Positions 18,034 to 26,996 of a stretch of 64,000 nt of DNA are shown here, piece after piece. How positions within the stretch are numbered: position 1 is the first letter of the stretch; the number at the start of each line of letters is the position of its first letter. The notes beneath the pieces were generated by a model that saw only the letters and a list, made by a program, of their open reading frames with translations, was not told where the DNA came from and ran no database searches. A program made the position numbers and the translations under genes. The DNA is from Lutibacter sp. (GTDB taxonomy: Bacteria; Bacteroidota; Bacteroidia; Flavobacteriales; Flavobacteriaceae). Where the stretch lies: NCBI GenBank assembly GCA_002733665.1, contig NVWM01000003.1, positions 62,001-126,000 on the forward strand, written 5' to 3'.

Positions 18034-18041
18034 TATTTTTG
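18034..18041 (+). promoter_or_regulatory. Candidate -7 box very close to a start codon
   Basis: TATTTTTG at 18034-18041 fits TAnnTTTG and ends only 4 bp before the ATG at 18046. If used, transcription would begin at or near the start codon. No clear -33 TTG at 17-23 bp spacing is visible, so it may be fortuitous. Confidence 0.3.
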
Positions 18042-18045
18042 TACA

Positions 18046-18828
18046 ATGAGAGACTTTGTAAATTACAAAAACATTCAAGTTGCTTTTTCTTCTCAAGGAA
18101 AAGGAAGTGCTATCGTTTTAATTCATGGTTTTTTAGAAAACAATACCATGTGGAAAGAAATTATTCCTGTTCTTGCAAAAAAAAATCGCGTTATTACCAT
18201 TGATTTGTTAGGTCATGGAGAAACTGATTGCTTAGGTTATGTTCACACAATGGAAGAGCAAGCGAAAATGATAAAAGTAGTTTTAAATCATTTGAAATTA
18301 CGAAAACACATATTAATTGGTCACTCTATGGGAGGCTACATTGCTCTTGCCTTTGCCAATTTATTTCCAAACTCTATCAAAGGATTGTGTTTGATGAATT
18401 CTACCTATAAAAATGACGATAATGAACGTAAAACTCTACGGTCTCGCGCTATCAAAGTGGTAGAAAACAATTATAAAAACATTGTTAAAATATCCTTTAC
18501 AAACCTATTTAGTGAAGATAGCCGAACTGCTTTTAAATCAGAAATTAAAGATGCTTTAGCAGAGGCTTTAAAAACACCTGTTCAAGGTTATATTGCAGCA
18601 CAAGAAGGAATGAAAATTCGTGAAAACCATACAAACCTCTTTAAAAATGCGACTTTTAAGAAAGCCATCATCTTAGGAGAAAAAGATTGGATTATTGATT
18701 CAGAAAAAGCATTGTTATTTGCTGAGAAAAATGATATCACAGCAATTATTCTTCCTGAAGGACACATGAGTCATATTGAAAATAGAAAAGGATTGATTGA
18801 AGCTTTGGTGGAGTTTGTGAAAAAGTAG
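18046..18828 (+). CDS. Alpha/beta hydrolase
   Basis: A 260-residue serine hydrolase. The oxyanion-hole motif IVLIHGFLENNTMW is near residue 25, the nucleophile elbow GHSMGGYIAL near residue 92, a catalytic Asp in ILGEKDWIID near residue 213, and the catalytic His in EGHMSHIENR near residue 240. No signal peptide, so it acts in the cytosol. The small cap region and lack of a specific partner gene leave the substrate open. Confidence 0.9.
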   Translation: MRDFVNYKNIQVAFSSQGKGSAIVLIHGFLENNTMWKEIIPVLAKKNRVITIDLLGHGETDCLGYVHTMEEQAKMIKVVLNHLKLRKHILIGHSMGGYIALAFANLFPNSIKGLCLMNSTYKNDDNERKTLRSRAIKVVENNYKNIVKISFTNLFSEDSRTAFKSEIKDALAEALKTPVQGYIAAQEGMKIRENHTNLFKNATFKKAIILGEKDWIIDSEKALLFAEKNDITAIILPEGHMSHIENRKGLIEALVEFVKK

Positions 18829-18840
18829 TTGATAAAACAA

Positions 18841-18867
18841 AAGCACCAAACTATAAATTTGGTGCTT
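18841..18867. terminator. Bidirectional terminator between hydrolase and T9SS lipase genes
   Basis: A perfect 10-bp stem AAGCACCAAA (18841-18850) / TTTGGTGCTT (18858-18867) with a 7-nt loop. The minus-strand reading is followed by a T-rich tract, so it fits best as the terminator of the broken lipase gene; it can also serve the plus-strand hydrolase. Confidence 0.8.
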
Positions 18868-18900
18868 AACTGTTATTTTCTATGTATTGAGATGAAAAAT

Positions 18901-19167
18901 TTACTCTATCATTAACATTTTTTCTTTCTTAACTCCATTCACATTGGTAATGTGCACAACATACACTCCTGTTCTTAAGCGTAAATTGGCAATAGAAATG
19001 TTATTTGAAGTATATTCTTTACTGAATTTTTTACTGCCATATATGTCATGAATTTCTACTGTATTACGTACTTGTTGCCTTGGCAAATCATTATTATCAT
19101 CGCAAGGATCTATTGGATAATCAATTGTAAGTGTCAAATGGTCTCCTGTATTTGGATTTGGTGACAC
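18901..19167 (-). CDS. 3' fragment of broken T9SS lipase: type A sorting domain
   Basis: An 88-codon open stretch opening at a GTG that is an internal Val codon of the parent gene. It encodes a typical T9SS type A C-terminal domain: VSPNPNTGD, then VEIHDIYGSKKF and LRTGVYVVHITNVNG-KKEKMLMIE. Such domains direct export across the outer membrane and are then removed. Alone it has no signal peptide and cannot be exported; it is best read as part of the pseudogene. Confidence 0.6.
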   Translation of the reverse strand: MSPNPNTGDHLTLTIDYPIDPCDDNNDLPRQQVRNTVEIHDIYGSKKFSKEYTSNNISIANLRLRTGVYVVHITNVNGVKKEKMLMIE

Positions 19168-20510
19168 TGTAATTCCATAATTATCATCACAAGGGTATCA
19201 TCTCCACCATCTCCGTCACCTGCTGTGTTATAACTTCTAACATGCATATAACTTAATTGACTTGAACCGCAAAAATTACTTGGTCTGCATGAAATAACAC
19301 CTATAATTGGAGAGCCTGCTCTTACTGTAAGTCTATTTGTACCTTGACCACTTACAATAGTCCAAGGAGTAAAATTTGTTGTATTATAATTAAAATCTAA
19401 ATTCCAAGTATATGATGTTGCTTTTGCAACTTTTGGCAAAGTATAAGTTACTGTTTGACCTGTATAAACTTCAGGGTCTCCTACTATACTTGGTTTTATA
19501 TAAGAATTTGAAGGCGGAGATTGATAGTTTCCAGCCAACTCTTCAAACAACCAATCTACACTTGTTTGAGTAAAGTGAACATGATCTTCATTGTCTCTTG
19601 GAGCATAAAAAGTATCAAACGGAATCACATCATCACAGATTAAGTTTGGGTCAATTGCTTGACTCCATTTAAAATTAGCGTTTTTAAAAGCCAAACCACT
19701 TACTGTTGGCACAAAGGCATGGTTTGGCACATAAGTTCTAATATCATAATAACTGAGTGTGCCATCATTTACTAAATCTCCTAACTGTTCAACTAACTGT
19801 ACTTTAATTTCACCTTGAGTATCTGCCATTCCTCCTTGTAAAGCATCTAAAGAGCCATACATAAGAGGGTTCGTAAAGTGAGTTGTCATTTTAGTAATTG
19901 TTATATATAAAAAACCTGTTTCAACAAACATTCCATAAAATATTTTATTTCTTTCACCGCCATCTTTTATAAACCACTCTTCATTTTGGAAGCCTTTTAT
20001 AGAACCTTTGAAGCCTCTAATATCCAATACTTTTTGACCTGCGCTATTAGTTGCTTTTGTTAAAGAACCATTTACAATAGCAATACTTCTTGGTATTTGA
20101 GGAAAGCCTTTGTAATTTGGTAAGTTACTTTCTAAAGCAGTATGATAACGTTGAAAATATTCTGGTAAAGAAGTATTACTACCATTAGAAAATTGTAATA
20201 ATAATTGTTGTTTTCCTGCAGGAGAATTTAAAAAATGGTCGTATTGATCTTTTGCTTTTTGATCTCCATATACATATCCAAAAAAGTAAATATTTGCTTG
20301 TCCAGCCATAGGTATATTTGCTCCAAGGTGTGGGCTATCTACGCTTACCCATAATTTTGTGTTATGGTCTAAATTGTGTTGCTCCATATATGCAAGTGCA
20401 TACCTACTTATTTGACCTCCCATACTTGGTCCCATAATTATTAGTTCTTCACTGCTGCCATTGTCAAAAATAGTAGCATTTAAGTGTTGATACAATGCTA
20501 CATGTGCCAA
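19134..20510 (-). CDS. Middle fragment of broken T9SS lipase: hydrolase core
   Basis: A 458-codon stretch opening at a TTG that is an internal Leu codon. It carries the nucleophile elbow GPSMGGQISRYAL, the SPHLGANIPMAG segment, the DHVHFTQTSVDWLFEEL region where the catalytic His (ED HVHF) is likely, and then a beta-rich PKD/Ig-like region (SYTWNLDFNYN, GTNRLTVRAG). The last 16 residues after GGDDT are out of frame. Part of the pseudogene. Confidence 0.6.
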   Translation of the reverse strand: MAHVALYQHLNATIFDNGSSEELIIMGPSMGGQISRYALAYMEQHNLDHNTKLWVSVDSPHLGANIPMAGQANIYFFGYVYGDQKAKDQYDHFLNSPAGKQQLLLQFSNGSNTSLPEYFQRYHTALESNLPNYKGFPQIPRSIAIVNGSLTKATNSAGQKVLDIRGFKGSIKGFQNEEWFIKDGGERNKIFYGMFVETGFLYITITKMTTHFTNPLMYGSLDALQGGMADTQGEIKVQLVEQLGDLVNDGTLSYYDIRTYVPNHAFVPTVSGLAFKNANFKWSQAIDPNLICDDVIPFDTFYAPRDNEDHVHFTQTSVDWLFEELAGNYQSPPSNSYIKPSIVGDPEVYTGQTVTYTLPKVAKATSYTWNLDFNYNTTNFTPWTIVSGQGTNRLTVRAGSPIIGVISCRPSNFCGSSQLSYMHVRSYNTAGDGDGGDDTLVMIIMELQCHQIQIQETI

Positions 20511-20521
20511 TGCATTACGCT

Positions 20522-21679
20522 CTATATAATCTGCGCCGCCATCAATATCTTTATTTGAAGGAATATCATGGTATGTTGGTTTATGATGACTACATCATAG
20601 CCTTCTTCTCGTAATTTTTTTATTAAAGGCTGTTTAACTCCTGCGTTATCTTTGTAAGTCATTAAATCTTCAATAGATACATGTTCTTCATCTGACAAAT
20701 CAGGATCCATATTATCTACATCTTGAATTTTACGTTTATCGCCAGGATCAAAACCATCTATAATTACAATTGGTTTTTTTAAGATACGCTCATAATTACC
20801 AACAGTACCGTGATAAAAAATACGATATTCTAATTGCCCTTTGATTGCGACATCTCCTTGTTCATAACCTGTAAATGCTTCTGTTGCAATTATTGTATCA
20901 TTTTCTATTCCATCATCAGGATTTCGGAATGCATTTGGATTTACTCCAGTTACAAATAATTTCCCTTTGGTTATTTTACGTGTACCATCCTTAAATGTGG
21001 CTGTAAATACAAGTATTTTATAACCACTTGCTGTATAGCGAATTCGAATAGACTGTTGTAATAATTTACCGTTATTAATAATAGTATGTGTTTCTCTTGT
21101 ATCAAAAGAGGCGGTTAGTGTTATTATTTTGTTGCCCGTTTCTTGTAATAGCAATGCTTCTTTAAAATTATAGGTAATTTCTTGCCCTACTCCATATTTT
21201 TTTAAGGGTGAAATTACCAAAATATGATTTTCTAAAAAGAGCGGTTTGTTATTAATAGGTGTTAGTTTTCCTTTTGATAGTTTTAATGCACCTTTCGTAT
21301 TTTCTTTTTCATTATAGTTTAGTTGGTTAAACGTAGTGTTTATAACACCTATATCTACACTGTTTTTTAGCACAGCAGATGTATATTTTTCTCTAAAATC
21401 ATCTACAGACACAAATTTTGATTTTTTAGAGGCTCTGTATAGTTCGCTCAATGCTTGCTCAAAATGAGTAAGGGTAGATTCGTTTGCTTCGTTGTTAAAA
21501 TTTGTTAGTTTTGCAATAGGATACACTCTATCATACAGTATATTTGTTTTAAAAGTTGTTTTGTTTAATGGTTTGATTAAGTTATCTACACTTTGGATGA
21601 TATCCACTTTTGTAGTCATCTGTGCGTTGAGTGTTATGCATATTAATAGAAAATATGCACCAAGTAATAATTTTTTCAT
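20522..21679 (-). CDS. 5' fragment of broken T9SS lipase: signal peptide and N-terminal domain
   Basis: A 385-codon frame with a genuine start (ATG at 21679) and a signal peptide (MKKLLLGAYFLLICITLNAQ). About residues 25-270 are beta-rich and unrecognised; about 300-365 begin the alpha/beta hydrolase fold (KKPIVIIDGFDPGDKRKIQ, then LREEGYDVVIINQ). The last 15 residues are out-of-frame translation past the shift. It could still be made and exported to the periplasm without the catalytic core. Confidence 0.6.
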   Translation of the reverse strand: MKKLLLGAYFLLICITLNAQMTTKVDIIQSVDNLIKPLNKTTFKTNILYDRVYPIAKLTNFNNEANESTLTHFEQALSELYRASKKSKFVSVDDFREKYTSAVLKNSVDIGVINTTFNQLNYNEKENTKGALKLSKGKLTPINNKPLFLENHILVISPLKKYGVGQEITYNFKEALLLQETGNKIITLTASFDTRETHTIINNGKLLQQSIRIRYTASGYKILVFTATFKDGTRKITKGKLFVTGVNPNAFRNPDDGIENDTIIATEAFTGYEQGDVAIKGQLEYRIFYHGTVGNYERILKKPIVIIDGFDPGDKRKIQDVDNMDPDLSDEEHVSIEDLMTYKDNAGVKQPLIKKLREEGYDVVIINQHTMIFLQIKILMAAQII

Positions 21680-21762
21680 AATTTTGAAATGTTAATTGAT
21701 TAAAATTTTAGAGTTTTATGTATTAGCAATTAGGTGTCGTTTCAGCGGCACCTTTTTTATTT

Positions 21763-22389
21763 TTATGGAAATTCTGTTTCGTCTAATGTGTCCCATTTCA
21801 TGTCAAAACGACCTTGGGTTATTTCAATAGTATCTGAAGAATCATCATTATTTTGCATGGTGCAATTAAACGTACCTGAAATAATACGACCATCAAAGTC
21901 ATAGCGTGTAATCGTTAATGTTCCTGCATTTTCTATAGAGCAGTACCATTTGTATGTTTGTGATGCCTCATCAATGATTCTACAATGGATGTTAATTGTC
22001 GGGTTTGCATCAATACCATCTTCGCAATTACTTTCTTTTATTGTAAAAGTTCCTTCTCCATTTTGATGTAAATCTGTGATATGAATTTTTACAATCCCTC
22101 CTGTTTCTCCTTTATAGTCTTGTATTCTAATTTCATTATATGCGTAATTTGGCGGTGTTCCTGAACCAGAATAAACAATCCCTTTAGCAGTTCCATATAT
22201 GCCTCCAGAACCATCACGAGGTGTAACTAATTTGCCGTCAATATAACAGCCAAAGGTATTTGCTCCTGTTTGGGTAATTGCAGGTAAGGTTGGTGTGAAG
22301 GTTTGTTTGTCGTTATCATCACTACTGCAACTTATTAGTGTAAATAGTAGCATGAAAATGAGTAGTGTTTTAAAAACTGTTTGTTTCAT
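21763..22389 (-). CDS. Lipoprotein, DUF6252-like
   Basis: A 208-residue predicted lipoprotein; the lipobox LISC is followed by SSDDNDK, acidic residues typical of surface-exposed Bacteroidota lipoproteins. The mature domain opens with NTFGCYIDGKLVTPRDGSG, the pattern of DUF6252-like proteins, and has conserved Cys residues (FGCYID, SNCEDG, IHCRI, WYCSIE, FNCTMQ) that may form disulfides. Its function is unknown. It is 83 bp upstream of the broken lipase on the same strand and may be co-transcribed with it. Confidence 0.82.
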   Translation of the reverse strand: MKQTVFKTLLIFMLLFTLISCSSDDNDKQTFTPTLPAITQTGANTFGCYIDGKLVTPRDGSGGIYGTAKGIVYSGSGTPPNYAYNEIRIQDYKGETGGIVKIHITDLHQNGEGTFTIKESNCEDGIDANPTINIHCRIIDEASQTYKWYCSIENAGTLTITRYDFDGRIISGTFNCTMQNNDDSSDTIEITQGRFDMKWDTLDETEFP

Positions 22390-22798
22390 AATAGGTGTTA
22401 TTAAAAAGTTTATAATCTATTGTTTTAACTTATTTATTAGACGTAATTATCCTATGCACATTTAAATAAATGTTTCAAAAATTATTATTTTAAAAGTAGA
22501 AATTATTGCAATTTTTTACTCTGTAAATATATAGAAAACTTTTTTGTTAAATCTATATAAAAGCATTTTTTTGGTTATAAAAAAAAAAAAAAACTGTGTT
22601 ATCTGTTTGATTATTAATTGGTTGTGATTACTTAAAAATAACATTTACTCCAAGTCATTTCGACGATAGGAGAAACGTGAGTTCAGCGACTCAATAAAAA
22701 TAAAGAAGTGGAGTTAAATCGCATCATGGAAGTCACGTGAGCAATACCATGAGATTTCTCACTTCATTCGAAATGACATTTGTAAGAAAAATAAAATT
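22390..22798. other. Intergenic region of 409 bp with an A15 run and a REP-like element
   Basis: No gene was found. It holds a run of 15 adenines (22579-22593) and a REP-like inverted repeat (22654-22777). It separates the 5' end of the DUF6252-like gene from the 3' end of thiL, so any promoter for the lipoprotein gene must lie in its left half. Confidence 0.65.
22654..22777. repeat. REP-like inverted repeat D
   Basis: The outer arms GTCATTTCGA (22654-22663) and TCGAAATGAC (22768-22777) are perfect complements; inner sections (GAAACGTGAGTTC, GAGATTTCTCAC) resemble elements B and F. Confidence 0.75.
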
Positions 22799-23845
22799 TT
22801 ATTTAGTCAACGAATTCCATCCTTGAGCAATCAATTCAACTTTTTGATTAGAACGAGTAACCAAATGTGCTCCTTGAATCTTATCTGTTATATGTCCAAT
22901 AACCGTTAAATTCGGATTGCCTTTTATTTTATCAAAATCTTCTTGAGAAATCGTAAATAACAACTCATAATCTTCACCTCCACTCAAAGCAACAGTTGTA
23001 GAATCAATTTTAAATTCTTCGCAAGTCGAAATAACTTGTTGATCTAACGGAATTTTATCTTCATACAAATCACATCCAACTTCAGATTGATTACATATAT
23101 GTAAAATTTCTGAGGATAATCCGTCAGAAATATCAATCATCGCTGTTGGTTTTACGTTCAATTCTTTCAATAACTCAACTATGTCTTTTCGCGCTTCTGG
23201 TTTTAATTGACGTTCAACTAAATAAGAATACTCCTCTAAATCTGGTTGAGAATTAGGGTTCGCTTTAAAAACTTGTTTTTCTCTTTCTAAGACTTGCAAG
23301 CCTAAATATGCTGCACCTAAATCTCCTGTTACAACCAACAAATCATTTGGTTTAGCGCCATTTCTATACACAACATCTTTCTTATCGATCTCGCCAATCG
23401 CAGTGATGCTAATCATCATTCCAGTTGTAGATGATGTTGTATCTCCACCAACCAAATCAACTCCATAAGTAGTACATGCCAACTGAATTCCAGCATAGAA
23501 TTCTTCGAGTGCTTCCAACGAAAAACGGTTAGAAATCGCTATAGAAACTGTAATTTGAGTTGCCTTACCGTTCATTGCATAAACATCTGATAAGTTTACC
23601 ATAACAGCCTTGTATCCTAAATGTTTCAGTGGCATATACGACAAATCAAAATGTACGCCTTCAACTAATAAATCAGTTGTTAATAAGACTTGCTTTTCAC
23701 CAAATTCTAAAACTGCCGCATCATCACCTACACCTTTTTCAGTTGATTCACAATTAATTGTAAAATGCTTCGTTAAATGTTTAATAAGTCCAAATTCTCC
23801 TAATTCGGATAATGATGTTCTTTGCTCGCTCTTATCTTTTAACAT
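22799..23845 (-). CDS. thiL: Thiamine-monophosphate kinase
   Basis: Last step of thiamine diphosphate synthesis, in the cytosol. The 348-residue protein has the N-terminal LGEFGLIKHLT, the metal-binding GVGDDAAVLEF near residue 37, TTDLLVEGVHFDL, LVGGDTTSS near residue 130 and MIDISDGLSSEILH plus ALSGGEDYELLF in the C-terminal half, as expected for ThiL of the PurM/AIR-synthase-like fold. I start at the ATG at 23845; an upstream in-frame codon at 23875 adds ten residues not seen in the family. Confidence 0.93.
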   Translation of the reverse strand: MLKDKSEQRTSLSELGEFGLIKHLTKHFTINCESTEKGVGDDAAVLEFGEKQVLLTTDLLVEGVHFDLSYMPLKHLGYKAVMVNLSDVYAMNGKATQITVSIAISNRFSLEALEEFYAGIQLACTTYGVDLVGGDTTSSTTGMMISITAIGEIDKKDVVYRNGAKPNDLLVVTGDLGAAYLGLQVLEREKQVFKANPNSQPDLEEYSYLVERQLKPEARKDIVELLKELNVKPTAMIDISDGLSSEILHICNQSEVGCDLYEDKIPLDQQVISTCEEFKIDSTTVALSGGEDYELLFTISQEDFDKIKGNPNLTVIGHITDKIQGAHLVTRSNQKVELIAQGWNSLTK

Positions 23846-23965
23846 TATAAAGGTGATTTTTATTAAACAATACAATACATTTGTTGATTATGCAAAATTC
23901 ACGCTTTTTTTACTAATAGTAATACAATTTTTGATAAATAATTCTATAACAGAAAACTAATTAAT

Positions 23966-25657
23966 ATGACTTTTAAAAACAAATTCCCCAAAGCAATTAT
24001 ATATGTCCTTTTTATAACACTCTCTTTGTTTGTGTTTCAAAATTGTACTTCAGATCCTATCGAATCTCTAAGAGATTCTGATAATGATGAAATTGTAGAT
24101 GAAAATGATAATTGTGTTTTGATAGCAAATCCTGACCAGTTAGATAATGATAATGATGGTTTAGGTGATGCTTGTGATGATGATGATGATAATGACGGAA
24201 TTTTAGACATCAATGATAATTGTCCAACTACAGCAAATCCTAATCAAGAAGATAATGATAATAATGGTATTGGTGATGTTTGTGAAACCAATGTTACGGG
24301 AGATAATGATAACGATGGAGTTTTAAACGGAGACGACAACTGTCCTGATACTGAAAACCCAAATCAATTAGATACAGATAATGATGGAATGGGTGATGCT
24401 TGTGACACAGATGATGATAACGACGGAGTTTTAGACGCAAACGATAATTGCCCTTTAATTGCCAATCCAAATCAAGGAGATGCTGATAATGATGGTATTG
24501 GAAATTTATGTGACGCTGATTATACTGCACCACTTAACCCTTGTGAAAATGGTATGGCTGGAATTTATCCTTGTGATGGTTATGACTTAATGGGACATCT
24601 TACACTTGCAGAATTTAGTGGAACTAAAGGTAATGATTCTTGGGGCTGGACAGATCCAACTACAAGTAAAGAATATGCATTAATGGGAATAAATAATGGA
24701 ACTGTATTTGTTGACATTACCGATACTGAGAACTTGGTTTATTTAGGTAAGTTACCTACTGCAACTGGTAATAGTTCTTGGAGAGACGTCAAAGTTTATC
24801 AAAATTATGCTTTTATAGTTAGTGAGGCTTCAGGTCATGGAATGCAGGTATTTGACTTAACAAGATTGCGAAACGTTACAAATGCTCCTGAAACATTTGA
24901 TGCAGATGCTCATTATACAGGCTTTGGCAATGCCCACAATATTGTAATCAATGAAACTTCAGGATTTGCTTATGCAGTTGGAACTAATAGTTTTGGTGGC
25001 GGAGCTCACTTTGTAAATATCCAAAACCCTACAAATCCTGTCGCTGCAGGCGGTTATGCATCTGATGGATATACTCATGACGCGCAAGTTGTAACCTATA
25101 CTGGTCCCGATTCAGACTATACTGGAAAAGAAATATATGTTGGTAGTAATGGCGAACGCTTTGGAACCAATGAAGTTGTAGTTGTAGATGTAACAGATAA
25201 AACTAATCCTGTTCATATATCTAACATGACTTATTCAAATGAGGCATATACGCATCAAGGTTGGTTTACAGAAGATCAACGCTATTTTATAACAGGTGAT
25301 GAATTAGATGAAGCAGATGGAAATGTAAGTAATACAAGAATTTTAATTTTTGATGTATTAGATTTAGATAATCCAATTTTATTATCAGAATATTTTGGCC
25401 CTTCAAACGCTATAGATCATAATGGTTATGTAGTTGGAAACACCTATTATCTCGCTAATTATAGAGCAGGAGTTAGAATTCACGATATTTCAAACATTGC
25501 TACAGGAACTATGACAGAAACAGGTTTTTTCGACACTTATCCAGCAAATGATAATACTGAATTTAATGGAGTATGGAATGTATACCCATATTTTGATAGC
25601 GGAAACATTCTAGTAAGTGATATTGAAGGAGGGCTTTTTATCATTAAGAAGAAATAA
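23966..25657 (+). CDS. Lipoprotein with thrombospondin type 3 repeats and choice-of-anchor-B (LVIVD-type) domain
   Basis: A 563-residue predicted lipoprotein (lipobox FQNC near residue 27). Residues about 36-190 are Asp/Asn-rich calcium-binding thrombospondin type 3 repeats (units like DNDNDGLGDACD and DINDNCPTTANPNQ). Residues about 195-563 form the domain called choice-of-anchor B, rich in LVIVD-like blades: YDLMGHLTLAEF, SWRDVKVYQNYAFIVSEASGHGMQVFDL, NGVWNVYPYFDSGNILVSDIEGGLFII. It is probably a beta propeller on the cell surface. First gene of a four-lipoprotein operon with MbnP- and MbnH-like partners (4-bp gap to the next gene). Confidence 0.88.
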   Translation: MTFKNKFPKAIIYVLFITLSLFVFQNCTSDPIESLRDSDNDEIVDENDNCVLIANPDQLDNDNDGLGDACDDDDDNDGILDINDNCPTTANPNQEDNDNNGIGDVCETNVTGDNDNDGVLNGDDNCPDTENPNQLDTDNDGMGDACDTDDDNDGVLDANDNCPLIANPNQGDADNDGIGNLCDADYTAPLNPCENGMAGIYPCDGYDLMGHLTLAEFSGTKGNDSWGWTDPTTSKEYALMGINNGTVFVDITDTENLVYLGKLPTATGNSSWRDVKVYQNYAFIVSEASGHGMQVFDLTRLRNVTNAPETFDADAHYTGFGNAHNIVINETSGFAYAVGTNSFGGGAHFVNIQNPTNPVAAGGYASDGYTHDAQVVTYTGPDSDYTGKEIYVGSNGERFGTNEVVVVDVTDKTNPVHISNMTYSNEAYTHQGWFTEDQRYFITGDELDEADGNVSNTRILIFDVLDLDNPILLSEYFGPSNAIDHNGYVVGNTYYLANYRAGVRIHDISNIATGTMTETGFFDTYPANDNTEFNGVWNVYPYFDSGNILVSDIEGGLFIIKKK

Positions 25658-25661
25658 AAAA

Positions 25662-26990
25662 ATGAGTAAGGGCAGTTTAAAATTCATTTATATCCTCTTT
25701 TTGATAGTAACTATCAGTTGTACTAAAGAAAATGAAGCTTCTGGTGATTTGTTTCAAGGAGAAATAAAGTCTATTAAAACATTTGGTGGATCAAAAAATG
25801 AAACTGCCAATGATATTATTTCTACTGTTGATGGTGGCTATGCAGTTCTTGGCTACACACAAAGTAATGATATTGATATTACAGATAAAATTAACGAGAG
25901 TTATGATTATTGGCTTTTAAAGTTTGATGAAGAAAATCAATTGTTATGGTCTAAAACTTATGGAGGCACTGCTGATGAAAGAGGACAAAGTATTATTCAA
26001 ACAACTGATAATGGCTATTTAATTTCTGGATTTAGTAAAAGTAATGACGAAGACGTTTCAATAAACTTTGGTTCTAATGATTATTGGGTTGCTAAATTAG
26101 ATGCAACTGGAACTATAATATGGGAAAAAAGTTTTGGCTTTTCTGGAACTGACCAAGCATTCTCTTCAATTCAAACCTTAGATGGTGGGTACTTAATAAC
26201 AGGAACTTTAGATGTAACAGCTTCAAATCAACAAGGAAATGATAAAAACTCTAAACATGCAGGAGGAGATTATTGGGCAATTAAATTAGATGTAAACGGA
26301 ACCAAACAATGGAGACGTTTCTTTGGCGGTTCAAATACAGATACGGCCAATGACGTTATTCAAACTAGCGATAATGGATTTATAATGGTTGGTTTATCAG
26401 ATAGTTCTGACATAGATATCTCTAATGCTAAAGGAGCTTATGATTTTTGGATTGTAAAAATAGATTCGGAAGGAACTTTAGTTTGGGAAAAATCTTATGG
26501 TGGAGAAGAAACCGACCAAGCCTATGGAATAACAAAAACTTCTGACGGAAATTTCATTGTAACAGGAGATACAAGAAGTAGTAATTTAGACATAGAAACA
26601 AACTATGGCTCTGCAGATATTTGGGCGATAAAAATTAATCCTCTTGGAGATATTATTTGGAAAAAAAACTTTGGCGGCGCTTCATTTGACACTTCCAAAG
26701 ATATTATTCCATCCCAAAATGGAGGTTTTTACATCACTGGAAATTCTAGAAGTGCAGATAATGATTTAACCTCAAACAAAGGAAATAATGATGTTTGGAT
26801 CATTAAAATAGATGAGTCTGGAAATTTAAAATGGCAAAAATCAATAGGAGGAACCGAAATAGATCTTTCTTTTGGAATTGCTGAATTAAGTAACAATAGT
26901 ATTGTTGTTGTTGGTGAATCTTGGAGTTCTGACAATGACATAACAGAAAATAAAGGCTTTTCTGATCTGCTAATAATAAATATAAATTAA
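25662..26990 (+). CDS. Lipoprotein, probable seven-bladed beta propeller
   Basis: A 442-residue predicted lipoprotein (lipobox TISC near residue 17). About seven copies of a 50-60 residue unit repeat: DYWLLKFDEENQLLWSKTYGG, DYWVAKLDATG...IWEKSFG, DYWAIKLD, DFWIVKID, DIWAIKIN, DVWIIKID, with GGYLITG-type strands between. The N-terminus supplies only IKSIKTFGG and the C-terminus only SDLLIININ, so the two ends complement each other, as in the velcro closure of a circular propeller. No catalytic residues or named family recognised. I use the ATG at 25662, four bases after the preceding stop; the frame's earlier ATG lies inside the upstream gene. Confidence 0.82.
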   Translation: MSKGSLKFIYILFLIVTISCTKENEASGDLFQGEIKSIKTFGGSKNETANDIISTVDGGYAVLGYTQSNDIDITDKINESYDYWLLKFDEENQLLWSKTYGGTADERGQSIIQTTDNGYLISGFSKSNDEDVSINFGSNDYWVAKLDATGTIIWEKSFGFSGTDQAFSSIQTLDGGYLITGTLDVTASNQQGNDKNSKHAGGDYWAIKLDVNGTKQWRRFFGGSNTDTANDVIQTSDNGFIMVGLSDSSDIDISNAKGAYDFWIVKIDSEGTLVWEKSYGGEETDQAYGITKTSDGNFIVTGDTRSSNLDIETNYGSADIWAIKINPLGDIIWKKNFGGASFDTSKDIIPSQNGGFYITGNSRSADNDLTSNKGNNDVWIIKIDESGNLKWQKSIGGTEIDLSFGIAELSNNSIVVVGESWSSDNDITENKGFSDLLIININ

Positions 26991-26996
26991 AATAGT

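Larger units (their letters stand above)
18901..21679 (-). pseudogene. Secreted lipase-like alpha/beta hydrolase with T9SS type A sorting domain, broken by two frameshifts
   Basis: Three consecutive minus-strand frames read as one protein of about 926 residues. The first ends after the block GYDVVIINQ; the second frame, joined near 20572-20583, continues PTYHDIPSNKDIDGG and then the nucleophile elbow MGPSMGGQIS and SPHLGANIP of lipase/PGAP1-like hydrolases. It is lost near 19193-19195, where a run of three C (minus strand) would need a fourth. The third frame continues CDDNYGITVSPNPNTGD into a T9SS C-terminal sorting domain. A signal peptide opens the first frame. Either the gene is inactivated or the sequence has two indel errors; the high sequence quality of the rest of each frame points to recent breakage at most. 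Confidence 0.85.
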
